Shown here: in pieces, positions 1 to 5,125 of the stretch
How the letters are laid out: each line of letters opens with the position of its first letter
Numbering within the stretch: position 1 is the first letter of the stretch
Source of the DNA: Holosporales bacterium
Lineage (GTDB): Bacteria; Pseudomonadota; Alphaproteobacteria; RUG11792
DNA: 6,842 nucleotides
Assembly: GCA_031266385.1 (NCBI GenBank)
Contig: JAISBC010000065.1
Coordinates: 1 to 6,842 of the forward strand
Direction of reading: 5' to 3'
Notes under the pieces: generated by a model
Database searches by the model: none
Told to the model about the DNA's origin: nothing
The model's input: only the letters and a program-made list of their open reading frames with translations
Position numbers and translations under genes: made by a program

Positions 1-187
1 AACACAGAGAACCAAGAACACATGTTAGAATGAATGATCGAGTTGTGGTTCATTGTTGCTGAATATTATGATGGCTGGATTAAGTTGAGTGATGATGTTT
101 CATCTATCTTTGATTGGAAGCTCTCAAAAACTTTTCATCAAATCATTCTTCCCACATCTTGAAGTAATCCTCATACCACACAAAAGT
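1..187. other. Gene-free flank
   Basis: No convincing gene is present. The longest plus-strand reading is 34-162 (42 codons, beginning MIELWFIVAEYYDGW), which follows an in-frame TGA and has no clear ribosome binding site. I recognise nothing in it. The minus strand holds the probable decayed start of a surface-family copy described separately. Confidence 0.5.
112..187 (-). pseudogene. Decayed 5' end of a surface-family paralogue (leader plus start)
   Basis: This is read on the minus strand, directly downstream of the 188-907 gene. The stretch resembles the leader seen before the other family members: TAAACTTT, then GATTACT, then a GGGAAG Shine-Dalgarno-like site (148-153), then ATGAAAAGTTTT (ATG at 138-136). 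The reading frame gives M-K-S-F and then TGA. Adding one base after codon 2 would give MKxFLRASN, which resembles the start of the other decayed copy (MKQFLSNSN, ATG at 1098). Nothing recognisable continues below about position 112. The similarity was found by eye over a short AT-rich segment, so it could be chance. Confidence 0.35.
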
Positions 188-907
188 TTATAATCCTTTA
201 ACTCTCAAAATAGAACTCATAGAGAGAGGATTCTTCAGGAGCTGCAAACAGTATCCTGCTCCGAACAAACATAGTCCCCCCAAAGTCAATACAAATCTCA
301 TTTTACAGGAAGAATCAGTAATAGGCAGTTTCGGGGAGAATATAGTGCGCCAGCCACCACGCATCTTTGCAAAAGTTTCCCAATATCCACTTCGAAATTC
401 CATATTTCCAAACTCAGCATCATAGAGATAATTGCTCCATTGCCCGCTCCCAGCCTCCCCTGAAAAGTACAAATAGCCCAAGGTCCAGGTTCCCAACAAC
501 CCGTTCTCCTTCAGCACCGTTCTAGTAACAGTAAGGACCTCCGCCAAAGACAAAGGAGTATCATAATCTTGATACAAATCTCCCAACACGTAGCAATCAA
601 CATCCCCAGGCAACCACATGGCATCGAAACCGATCCAAGGGGACACAGAGCATAGGATTTGGACCCGTAAAGCACCTGGATCCCCGCGCCTAGCGGCCAA
701 TGCGCCATCCCGATAATAATCACTATCTCTAGCCAAGCCTCCAGCTTCCGAGGTGAAGGAAGGGAGAAAGACATCAGAGGCAGAACATGACCCGCTCACA
801 CTACAAAGCAACAACAGAGCAAGCAGATATCGAGCCCCCCCCCCCCCGGGGCGGGGGTGGGCGGGTTGTGCGGGGTTCTGGGGGGGACTGTTGTTTATTT
901 TTTGCAT
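188..907 (-). CDS. Phase-variable signal-peptide/single-TM surface protein, tract in ON frame
   Basis: I recognise no known family; the function is unknown and export is inferred. The 239 residues begin with a low-complexity proline-rich stretch (7-20), then GGGG (21-24) encoded by a 13-G run, then a signal-peptide core ARYLLALLLLC and likely cleavage near 43-45. The exported part carries AARRG (71-75), WLPG (98-101) and SGYW (173-176), all shared with the two paralogues at 3612-4285 and 4336-4974. A membrane helix follows at about 205-224, then a short tail ending ILRVKGL. The predicted topology is outside domain, one membrane span, short basic cytoplasmic tail. The ATG is supported by GGGGAGG 10 nt upstream and by alignment of the leader with the paralogues. 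With 13 Gs the frame is open. With 14 Gs translation would reach TAG, and with 12 Gs TGA, both shortly after the tract. The N-terminal 20 residues are unlike the MKxFxKF start of the paralogues. Confidence 0.8.
   Translation of the reverse strand: MQKINNSPPQNPAQPAHPRPGGGGARYLLALLLLCSVSGSCSASDVFLPSFTSEAGGLARDSDYYRDGALAARRGDPGALRVQILCSVSPWIGFDAMWLPGDVDCYVLGDLYQDYDTPLSLAEVLTVTRTVLKENGLLGTWTLGYLYFSGEAGSGQWSNYLYDAEFGNMEFRSGYWETFAKMRGGWRTIFSPKLPITDSSCKMRFVLTLGGLCLFGAGYCLQLLKNPLSMSSILRVKGL
835..847 (-). repeat. Homopolymer tract, 13 G on coding strand (in frame)
   Basis: There are thirteen consecutive C on the plus strand, which are G in the minus-strand gene at 188-907. The tract lies between the n-region and the hydrophobic core of the signal peptide. 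Runs of this length are prone to polymerase slippage; a change by one base closes the reading frame within about 16 codons. The exact count may be uncertain in the assembly. Confidence 0.9.
848..886 (+). other. Potential G-quadruplex motif beside the G/C tract
   Basis: The plus strand has six G runs: 848-851, 853-857, 859-861, 863-865, 872-875 and 880-886. The first four are separated by single-base loops (C, T, C), the arrangement expected for a very stable parallel quadruplex. The motif is on the template strand of the 188-907 gene and abuts the 13-base tract, whose G side is on the other strand. The run at 880-886 (7 G) is a second, shorter slippage candidate inside the same signal-peptide region. 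Folding is inferred from the pattern only. Confidence 0.6.
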
Positions 908-955
908 GAAAATATATCCTCCCCAATATTCCTACAGTAATGATATCGTATTAAA
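908..955 (-). promoter_or_regulatory. Conserved family leader with ribosome binding site (188-907 gene)
   Basis: On the minus strand this reads TTTAATACGAT, then ATTACTGTAGGAATATT, then GGGGAGG (918-924), then 10 nt and the ATG at 907. The same order with few changes precedes the ATGs at 4285 and 4974. The block fixes the start codon and may include promoter elements (TACGAT or TACTGT are -10-like), but no good -35 can be assigned. It directly follows the stop codon of the decayed copy at 958-1098. Confidence 0.65.
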
Positions 956-957
956 GT

Positions 958-1098
958 TTATAAACCTTTAATCTTACAAACAGATACATTCTGAGGAGAT
1001 TTCTTTCCCAAAAATTGCCACAAAGAACACAATGACGCTCCTCCAGCAAAACATCAAATCCACTTCAGGACGTTGGAATTACTCAGAAATTGCTTCAT
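958..1098 (-). pseudogene. Collapsed surface-family paralogue (start and C-terminal tail only)
   Basis: In one minus-strand frame, ATG at 1098 gives MKQFLSNSNVLKWI, then TGA (1056-1054), then a membrane-like stretch CFAGGASLCSLWQFLGKK and the tail SPQNVSVCKIKGL with TAA at 960-958. The tail matches the C-terminus of the 4336-4974 protein (VSVRKINGL), and the residues before it resemble that protein's membrane helix (AG-SICSL versus AGGASLCSL). The MKxF start resembles the family N-terminus. All of the exported domain is missing and a stop sits at the join, so this looks like an internally deleted, dead copy. No ribosome binding site precedes the ATG. It lies head to head with the pgeF promoter. 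Confidence 0.6.
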
Positions 1099-1104
1099 AA
1101 TAAT

Positions 1105-1134
1105 TTGACATTGTAGGCCGTAAGGAGGCATTAT
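1105..1134 (+). promoter_or_regulatory. Likely sigma-70 promoter for pgeF-ybaB-ffh
   Basis: A perfect -35 TTGACA (1105-1110) is followed after 18 bp by CATTAT (1129-1134), four of six bases matching TATAAT. The predicted start of transcription is near 1141, leaving a leader of about 48 nt before the GTG of pgeF. The -10 and the spacing are only moderate, so another promoter further upstream remains possible. Confidence 0.5.
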
Positions 1135-1169
1135 GGGCGCTTATCTTACGCGGCCTGAGAGACGGTAAG
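1115..1169 (+). promoter_or_regulatory. Overlapping inverted repeats upstream of pgeF
   Basis: Three segments can pair in two exclusive ways. AGGCCGTAAG (1115-1124) pairs with CTTACGCGGCCT (1145-1156) with a 2-nt bulge; CTTAC-CG inside the second segment can instead pair with CGGTAAG (1163-1169). If the TTGACA promoter is correct, transcription starts near 1141 and only the second hairpin is in the RNA; the first repeat could then be a protein-binding site at the promoter. No U-run follows, so this is not a terminator. Confidence 0.3.
1133..1168 (+). CDS. Possible 11-codon leader peptide ahead of pgeF
   Basis: ATG at 1133 preceded by TAAGGAGG (1121-1128, 4 nt spacing) opens an 11-residue ORF, MGAYLTRPERR, stopping at TAA 1166-1168, 20 nt before the pgeF start. 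The Shine-Dalgarno match is the best on the plus strand in this window, better than the one at pgeF itself, but the spacing is short. It is incompatible with a transcription start at 1141, so either the promoter assignment or this ORF is wrong. Confidence 0.2.
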   Translation: MGAYLTRPERR

Positions 1170-1188
1170 TTTAGCTGGGGGTGCTGTT

Positions 1189-1947
1189 GTGATCATAAAG
1201 TCTGAGATTTTATCTCGCGTTGATACGGTGGTTCACGGGTTTTGCGCTAGGCTCGGAGGGAGGAGCGTCGGCTGCTATGAATCCCTGAATATCGGGTTGG
1301 ATCGTGGCGATAATATAGCGAAGGTTCTGAAGAACCGAGAGATCATCGCGAAAATGTTCGGGGTTCCGGCTTCATATCTCATTTCCCCTCACCAGAGGCA
1401 TGGCGATACCGTCCACGTCATCCATGCCGGCAATATCGAGAGCTTTCGCCTCATGTTTCCGGATAGTAATCCACAAAACGAGGGAGATGCCATCATCACG
1501 AATTTACCGGGAGTATTGGTAGGAATCCAGACGGCCGATTGCGCTCCGATCCTATTATGTGATGAAAAGAAGGGATTTGTCGCGGCGATTCATGCTGGAT
1601 GGCGCGGAGCCATCGGGAATGTCGTGGAAAATACGGTCTCCTTATTAACGAAACTGGGTTGTAAGAATATTTGTGCGGCGATTGGACCTTGTATACAGAA
1701 ACAAAGTTTTGAGATAGGAGATGATTTGATACCTCTAATCGATGGAAAGTATATCTCCGAAATCGAGGGAGGAAAGCATTTCGATATGCCATTGATGATC
1801 CATGATAAACTAGTATCACTTGGAGTCAAAAAGATTGAAAATATCGGAATAGATACGGTTTTGGATGAGAATTTTTTTAGTCATAGAAGACAAAACGGAC
1901 GTTGCGGTGTACAATTCTCTGGGATTCTCTTGAAGAGAAAATTGTGA
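1189..1947 (+). CDS. pgeF: PgeF/YfiH family protein (LACC1-like, peptidoglycan editing factor)
   Basis: This is a 252-residue cytoplasmic protein of the YfiH/YlmD/LACC1 family. Family members act on purine nucleosides (phosphorylase and deaminase activities) and the E. coli member limits misincorporation into peptidoglycan precursors; older annotations say multicopper polyphenol oxidase. The expected Zn-binding and active-site blocks are visible: HQRHG (68-72; many homologues have HQVHG), TADCAP with Cys118, HAGWRG with His135 (135-140), IGPCI with Cys168, and a C-terminal FFSHRR (229-234) with GRCG. Length is normal. The start is GTG; no other in-frame start exists before an upstream TGA at 1156, and GGGGG (1177-1181) lies 7 nt before it. 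It is the first gene of a tight operon, three bases before ybaB. Family assignment is firm; the reaction in this organism is inferred. Confidence 0.93.
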   Translation: MIIKSEILSRVDTVVHGFCARLGGRSVGCYESLNIGLDRGDNIAKVLKNREIIAKMFGVPASYLISPHQRHGDTVHVIHAGNIESFRLMFPDSNPQNEGDAIITNLPGVLVGIQTADCAPILLCDEKKGFVAAIHAGWRGAIGNVVENTVSLLTKLGCKNICAAIGPCIQKQSFEIGDDLIPLIDGKYISEIEGGKHFDMPLMIHDKLVSLGVKKIENIGIDTVLDENFFSHRRQNGRCGVQFSGILLKRKL

Positions 1948-1950
1948 TCC

Positions 1951-2262
1951 ATGAATAATATGCAACAAATGTTTGCCAAGGCTCAGAAATTGCAGGCAAA
2001 AATGGCCGAGGTACAAAAGGGCCTCGAGAATAGGGAAGTATCCGGTACGTCTGGATCGGGGGCGGTGACGGTCGTCATGACTGTCAGCGGAGTCGTGAAA
2101 TCCATATCGATCGATAAGGAACTCATCAATCCAGACGAAAAGGACCTTCTGGAAGATTTGATAGTGGCGGCCCTAGGGGACGCTCGATTCGAATCCGCCA
2201 AAATATACGATACCGAGATGTCGGCCGTGACGGGAGGCCTGAACCTCCCCGGAATGTTTTAA
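1951..2262 (+). CDS. ybaB: YbaB/EbfC family nucleoid-associated DNA-binding protein
   Basis: The 103 residues match the YbaB/EbfC family in full: an N-terminal helix MNNMQQMFAKAQKLQAKM typical of the family, a central beta region (VSGTSGSGAVTVVMTVSG), a D/E-rich helix (PDEKDLLEDLIVAAL, about 62-76), and the C-terminal signature TGGLNLPGMF. Family members are dimers that bind DNA and associate with the nucleoid. The usual partners dnaX and recR are not in this window; here it sits between pgeF and ffh. The ATG is 3 nt after the pgeF stop without a strong ribosome binding site of its own, so translational coupling is likely. Confidence 0.93.
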   Translation: MNNMQQMFAKAQKLQAKMAEVQKGLENREVSGTSGSGAVTVVMTVSGVVKSISIDKELINPDEKDLLEDLIVAALGDARFESAKIYDTEMSAVTGGLNLPGMF

Positions 2263-2284
2263 AAAAGCAGAGGCAATTGGCGAA

Positions 2285-3601
2285 ATGTTCTCAAATTTAT
2301 CCCAGAAACTGCTATCGGTGTTCGATTCGCTCAGAAAACGGGGCGTCCTGACTGAAGAGATTGTGGATACCGCGATCCGTGAGATTAGGGTATCCCTTTT
2401 GGAGGCTGACGTTGCCCTGAGCGTAACCAGAGCCTTCACCGCGAACCTCAGAGAAACACTCATCGGACAGCGGGCGATAAAAAGCACGACACCGGAACAG
2501 ACTATTATCAAGGCCGTCTATGATGAAATCGTTAATCTTTTGGGAGATACTTCGGATCTCCAGGTTCTCTCCAAAAAAAAATCGATTCTGATCGCGGGGC
2601 TTCAGGGGACTGGGAAGACCACGACCGCCGCGAAGCTGGCAAATTTCTTAAAAACAAAATTTCGGAAGAACGTTTTGACGGTTTCGCTGGATACTTACAG
2701 ACCGGCCGCCATCGAACAGCTTCAGAAACTATCTCAAAGGAATGGGATAGATTTTTTCGATGATATAGTTTTAGGACGTGATGATCCGGTTTCGATTGCA
2801 AAGAAAGCCGCCGAATTGAGTAACAAATACGAGGTGACGATATACGATACGGCCGGTCGGCTACATATCGATTCAGAAATGATGGATGAAATCGGGCAGA
2901 TTAAGAAGATAGTTGAACCCGATGAAATCCTACTCGTCATCGATAGTATGATGGGGCAAGACGCTATCAATACGGCGAAAACATTTAACGAAGAGTTGGC
3001 GGTGACGGGACTTATCTTAACGAGAGTCGATGGTGATAGCCGGGGAGGGGCCGCCCTGTCGGCAAAATATGTGACGAATTGCCAGATCAAATTCATATGT
3101 AATGGAGAGAAAATAGAGGATATCGATGTGTTCCATCCTGATCGGATAGCCTCGAGGATCCTCGATAAGGGGGATGTCTTGAGTTTCGTCGAAAAGGCGA
3201 TGAATGACGATACTTTGTCTGAAATTCAAAATATTCCCACCGGGAAAAAATTCGACCTCAACGGCATGGAAAAATATCTGAAACAGATGGAGAAAATAGG
3301 AGGTATTAGCGGATTCCTCAAATTTCTTCCGGGAATGAACAGGATTAAAGAACATCTCAAGGAGGCAAATATCTCCGATAAAATGTTGGCTAGACAAATC
3401 GCGATCATTAGATCGATGACGAAGAAGGAGAGGATCGACCCAAAGATCCTCAATGCCTCGAGGAGACGGAGGATATCCGCGGGATGTGGACAACCCGTCT
3501 CTGAGGTCAATCGGCTCCTGAAACAGTTCGATCAAATCAAGACGATGATGTCAAAAATCTCCGACAACCCCGGGCTCATGCAGAAAATGTTCCAAAAATA
3601 A
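2285..3601 (+). CDS. ffh: Signal recognition particle GTPase Ffh (SRP54)
   Basis: Ffh binds 4.5S RNA and signal sequences of nascent membrane proteins and delivers ribosomes to FtsY at the membrane. The N domain starts MFSNLSQKLLSVF, as in the family. The G domain has the P-loop GLQGTGKTT (105-113), DTYRPAA (136-142), DTAGRL (188-193), TRVDGD (246-251) and SRGGAAL (252-258). The methionine-rich M domain (about 322-438) contains the RNA-binding SRRRRISAGCG (392-402) and ends PGLMQKMFQK. At 438 residues it is slightly short of the usual 450 or so. Oddities are CNGEK (272-276) where GTGEK or GVGEK is usual, DKGDV instead of GMGDV, and a run of nine A (2573-2581) encoding three lysines between the N and G domains. 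It is the last gene of the operon, 22 nt after ybaB, and converges with the 3612-4285 gene, only 10 nt away. Confidence 0.97.
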   Translation: MFSNLSQKLLSVFDSLRKRGVLTEEIVDTAIREIRVSLLEADVALSVTRAFTANLRETLIGQRAIKSTTPEQTIIKAVYDEIVNLLGDTSDLQVLSKKKSILIAGLQGTGKTTTAAKLANFLKTKFRKNVLTVSLDTYRPAAIEQLQKLSQRNGIDFFDDIVLGRDDPVSIAKKAAELSNKYEVTIYDTAGRLHIDSEMMDEIGQIKKIVEPDEILLVIDSMMGQDAINTAKTFNEELAVTGLILTRVDGDSRGGAALSAKYVTNCQIKFICNGEKIEDIDVFHPDRIASRILDKGDVLSFVEKAMNDDTLSEIQNIPTGKKFDLNGMEKYLKQMEKIGGISGFLKFLPGMNRIKEHLKEANISDKMLARQIAIIRSMTKKERIDPKILNASRRRRISAGCGQPVSEVNRLLKQFDQIKTMMSKISDNPGLMQKMFQK

Positions 3602-3611
3602 TCCCGAGGAA

Positions 3612-4285
3612 TCAAGGTTCCAGTAATTTATGAAAAGAAGCACTGGAGGATGTATTCCTCCGCAAACGGTTCCAAATAGAAGTTCCAAGCCACCCCAGAG
3701 CACAAACACCCCCGATAGCGGTGGAAGTTATAGCCCAGGATTTTAGCTTGAGAATTTGAGGGATCAACTTCATGGTAGGATCCACAAACCAATCTCCCAA
3801 TTTATGGGTCTGAGAGTAATACCCCCAATATCCATGAAGGTAGGAAGTCAGGTAAGCAGAACTAACCTCAGACCCAAAATCCCTTGCAAAACCCACGAAG
3901 CCCTCGCCCAAGTACGAATCCATCCACAATTTCTCCGCCACCAGGCCAGGCTGATCAACGATCCATTCAATAGGGTCTAAACTGGTCGGCTTACTAGTAG
4001 TTCCTGGCCACCACAGGAAATGATACGCAGATTCCAAGTCCACAATAAATACTGGAGGCGAGCATCCCCTCTTAGCATCGGAGTACCCCATATTCAAAGC
4101 CACAGAACTCCAAGTTGCGTAGTAGAGGTCTTTTCTGTAAATAGTAGGGAAGGAAGCAAACGCCGCCGCGTCACCAGTCCACAAGCTAATACCGAGCGAG
4201 GAGATTAGGAGCCCCCCCCCCCCCAACGCCTTATCAGCCCTGGTTTTCCAACGTTCTTGTTAGCAAATTTGTTAAACATTTTCAT
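3612..4285 (-). CDS. Phase-variable signal-peptide/single-TM surface protein, tract in OFF frame
   Basis: No known family is recognised; this is a paralogue of the genes at 188-907 and 4336-4974. The true start is the ATG at 4285: AGGGAGG (4296-4302) lies 10 nt upstream, and MKMFNKFANKNVG matches MKIFSKFSDKNVG of the neighbour. From this ATG, translation reads into 13 G (4212-4224) and stops at TAA (4207-4205) after 26 codons. One extra G, or two fewer, would join it to the long open frame (4226 to 3612) and give a 224- or 223-residue protein. That protein would have a signal-peptide core LLISSLGISLW with cleavage near AAAFA, then AKRG (71-74), WWPG (92-95), HGYW (151-154), a membrane helix at about 183-205 and a basic, Ser-rich tail ending HKLLEP, which differs from the K-x-GL tail of the others. 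The intact downstream frame argues for reversible silencing rather than decay. It follows the 4336-4974 gene by 50 nt and may share its transcript. Confidence 0.8.
4212..4224 (-). repeat. Homopolymer tract, 13 G on coding strand (out of frame)
   Basis: There are thirteen consecutive C on the plus strand, which are G in the minus-strand gene starting at 4285. The tract follows codons for LIRRW and precedes the signal-peptide hydrophobic core, the same position as the tract at 835-847. At 13 Gs the gene stops within two codons of the tract; at 12 it would stop at TAG a few codons later; at 11 or 14 it is open. The surrounding sequence differs from the other tract. Confidence 0.9.
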
Positions 4286-4334
4286 AAAATCTAATCCTCC
4301 CTAATATTTCTACAGTAATCTTATCGTATTAAAG
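4286..4334 (-). promoter_or_regulatory. Conserved family leader with ribosome binding site (3612-4285 gene)
   Basis: The minus strand reads CTTTAATACGAT, AAG, ATTACTGTAGAAATATT, AGGGAGG (4296-4302), then 10 nt to ATG. It is nearly the same as the leader at 908-955 and starts right after the stop codon of the 4336-4974 gene, where the 10-bp palindrome GTTTATAAAC (4334-4343) spans the stop; the same palindrome is at 956-965. The block works at least as a ribosome binding site; promoter activity is inferred. Confidence 0.65.
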
Positions 4335-4335
4335 T

Positions 4336-4974
4336 TTATAAACCATTAATCTTCCTAACGGACACCTTATCAGAATGTTTCTTAGTCCATCGATTATACA
4401 AGGCAGCACCGATCAAGCACAAAGAGCAGATAGAACCAGCAACATATGTTTTAACCAATAGAGACTTGTAGGCCTGTTCCATCTCAGAACACTCACAAGT
4501 CTTAGTCAAGCAAGGGAAGCCCAGTATACGAGCTTCATCCCAGTACCCTGCAATCAAACAATTCATCCACTTCACTTGGTCACTAGTGGCCCCATCAGCA
4601 AGGACCAATCTCCCCGAGCTACCACTGACCCGAGAACACCAATCGTATGGCACTGCAGTCCAATGTTTCGCGACCTGCGCAATCGTCAAATCTTCTCGTA
4701 ATTCTATACCATCTGGGAAAAAGCACCCCCTAACAAACCCTGAACTATCATAGAAGTAGTATGAACTGGGTCCTGGAACCCCTCGACGGGCAGCCTCCCT
4801 TCCGATTTTAACGGCCTCAGAATCGGTGCTAACCCCAGTAATCGAATAACAAACAGGAGCTACGCATTCAACGGAATTACATGAGCAATCCATAGCGAAA
4901 AGAACCAAGGAAGAAGCCAAACTAAGAAGATATTCTCCAACGTTCTTATCTGAAAATTTGCTAAATATTTTCAT
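4336..4974 (-). CDS. Cysteine-rich signal-peptide/single-TM surface-family protein without G tract
   Basis: This is the third intact member of the family, of unknown function, 212 residues. It has a signal peptide (MKIFSKFSDKNVGEYLL then a hydrophobic stretch to about residue 28), AARRG (61-65), FFPDG (85-89), LTIAQV (96-101, similar to LSLAEV in the 188-907 protein), AGYW (142-145), a membrane helix at about 177-193, and a basic tail with VSVRKINGL. The exported part has about ten cysteines (for example 30, 32, 37, 42, 84, 113, 139, 155, 160, 162), which fits disulfide bonding outside the cytoplasm. It has no homopolymer tract, so it should be expressed constantly. Its Shine-Dalgarno site (GAGAAG, 4985-4990, 10 nt from ATG) is weaker than in the two phase-variable copies. 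It lacks a family tail upstream, so it is probably first in its transcript, and it is divergent from glmU. Confidence 0.85.
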   Translation of the reverse strand: MKIFSKFSDKNVGEYLLSLASSLVLFAMDCSCNSVECVAPVCYSITGVSTDSEAVKIGREAARRGVPGPSSYYFYDSSGFVRGCFFPDGIELREDLTIAQVAKHWTAVPYDWCSRVSGSSGRLVLADGATSDQVKWMNCLIAGYWDEARILGFPCLTKTCECSEMEQAYKSLLVKTYVAGSICSLCLIGAALYNRWTKKHSDKVSVRKINGL

Positions 4975-5065
4975 AAAAATATATCTTCTCTCAATATTTC
5001 TATAGTAATCGTATCAAATTACTATTTAAATTCGGTAAACGATAGGAGATGTATGATATCAAATT
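4975..5065 (-). promoter_or_regulatory. Upstream region of 4336-4974 gene with 13-bp direct repeats
   Basis: The family leader (TTTGATACGATTACTATAGAA, split here as TTTGATACGAT plus TACTATAG, then AATATTGAGAGAAG) lies at about 4985-5018. The minus-strand 13-mers AATTTGATACGAT (5008-5020) and AATTTGATATCAT (5053-5065) agree at 11 of 13 positions, 45 bp apart. A weak promoter TTTAAA / 17 bp / TACTAT fits the first part. The repeats could be tandem operator sites, serving this gene or the divergent glmU. Confidence 0.4.
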
Positions 5066-5106
5066 TTTGTAGGAAAATTATCTCAGAATCGGGTACATTG
5101 CTCTAG
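5053..5106 (+). CDS. Possible 17-codon leader peptide upstream of glmU
   Basis: ATG at 5053, with AGGAG at 5044-5048, opens MISNFCRKIISESGTLL, and its TAG (5104-5106) sits in the 5' arm of the predicted terminator hairpin. A ribosome reaching this stop would cover that arm. No run of a single regulatory codon is present. If transcription starts from a TATGAT -10 at 5052-5057, the ATG would not be in the RNA. Speculative. Confidence 0.2.
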   Translation: MISNFCRKIISESGTLL

Positions 5107-5125
5107 GTTCTGGAGTCTTTTTTTT
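5082..5125 (+). terminator. Terminator/antiterminator pair (attenuator) in the glmU leader
   Basis: CTCTAG (5101-5106) pairs with CTGGAG (5110-5115) around a GTT loop, with one G-U pair, followed by TC and eight T (5118-5125): a compact intrinsic terminator on the plus strand. CTCAGAATC (5082-5090) can instead pair with GGTTCTGGAG (5106-5115), nine pairs with one bulged G, which takes away the 3' arm and prevents termination. No plus-strand gene lies upstream that would need a terminator, so control of glmU is the natural reading. The signal sensed is unknown. Confidence 0.55.

Noticed and set aside
188..907. Lipoprotein signal (Cys35 or Cys41) in the 188-907 protein
   Set aside because: The residues before either cysteine do not fit a lipobox (no Leu/Val/Ile at -3 with a small residue at -1 together), and a C-terminal membrane helix already anchors the protein.
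753..971. Plus-strand 72-codon ORF through the G/C-rich tract
   Set aside because: It is antisense to the signal peptide of the 188-907 gene, has no ribosome binding site and owes its Pro/Gly-rich content to the homopolymers.
1054..1056. UGA read as tryptophan, which would make 958-1098 an intact 46-codon gene
   Set aside because: pgeF, glmU and the 3612-4285 gene all end in TGA at the expected family length, so TGA is a normal stop here.
2573..2581. A9 run in ffh as a phase-variation tract
   Set aside because: Ffh is essential in most bacteria and the run encodes an ordinary Lys-Lys-Lys; it is more likely a chance feature of AT-biased coding.
3152..3165. 14-bp perfect palindrome TCGAGGATCCTCGA
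   Set aside because: It lies in the conserved Ffh segment encoding SRILDK and is explained by codon choice; nothing suggests a site.
3645..3661. Hairpin GGAGGA/TCCTCC downstream of ffh as a terminator
   Set aside because: No T run follows on either strand and it lies within the C-terminal coding part of the minus-strand gene.
3612..4226. Reading the surface gene as a 204-codon protein starting at TTG 4226 (MGGGGLLISS)
   Set aside because: There is no ribosome binding site at that TTG, whereas the ATG at 4285 has a conserved leader, good spacing and an N-terminus matching the adjacent paralogue. The frame break at the G tract explains the gap.
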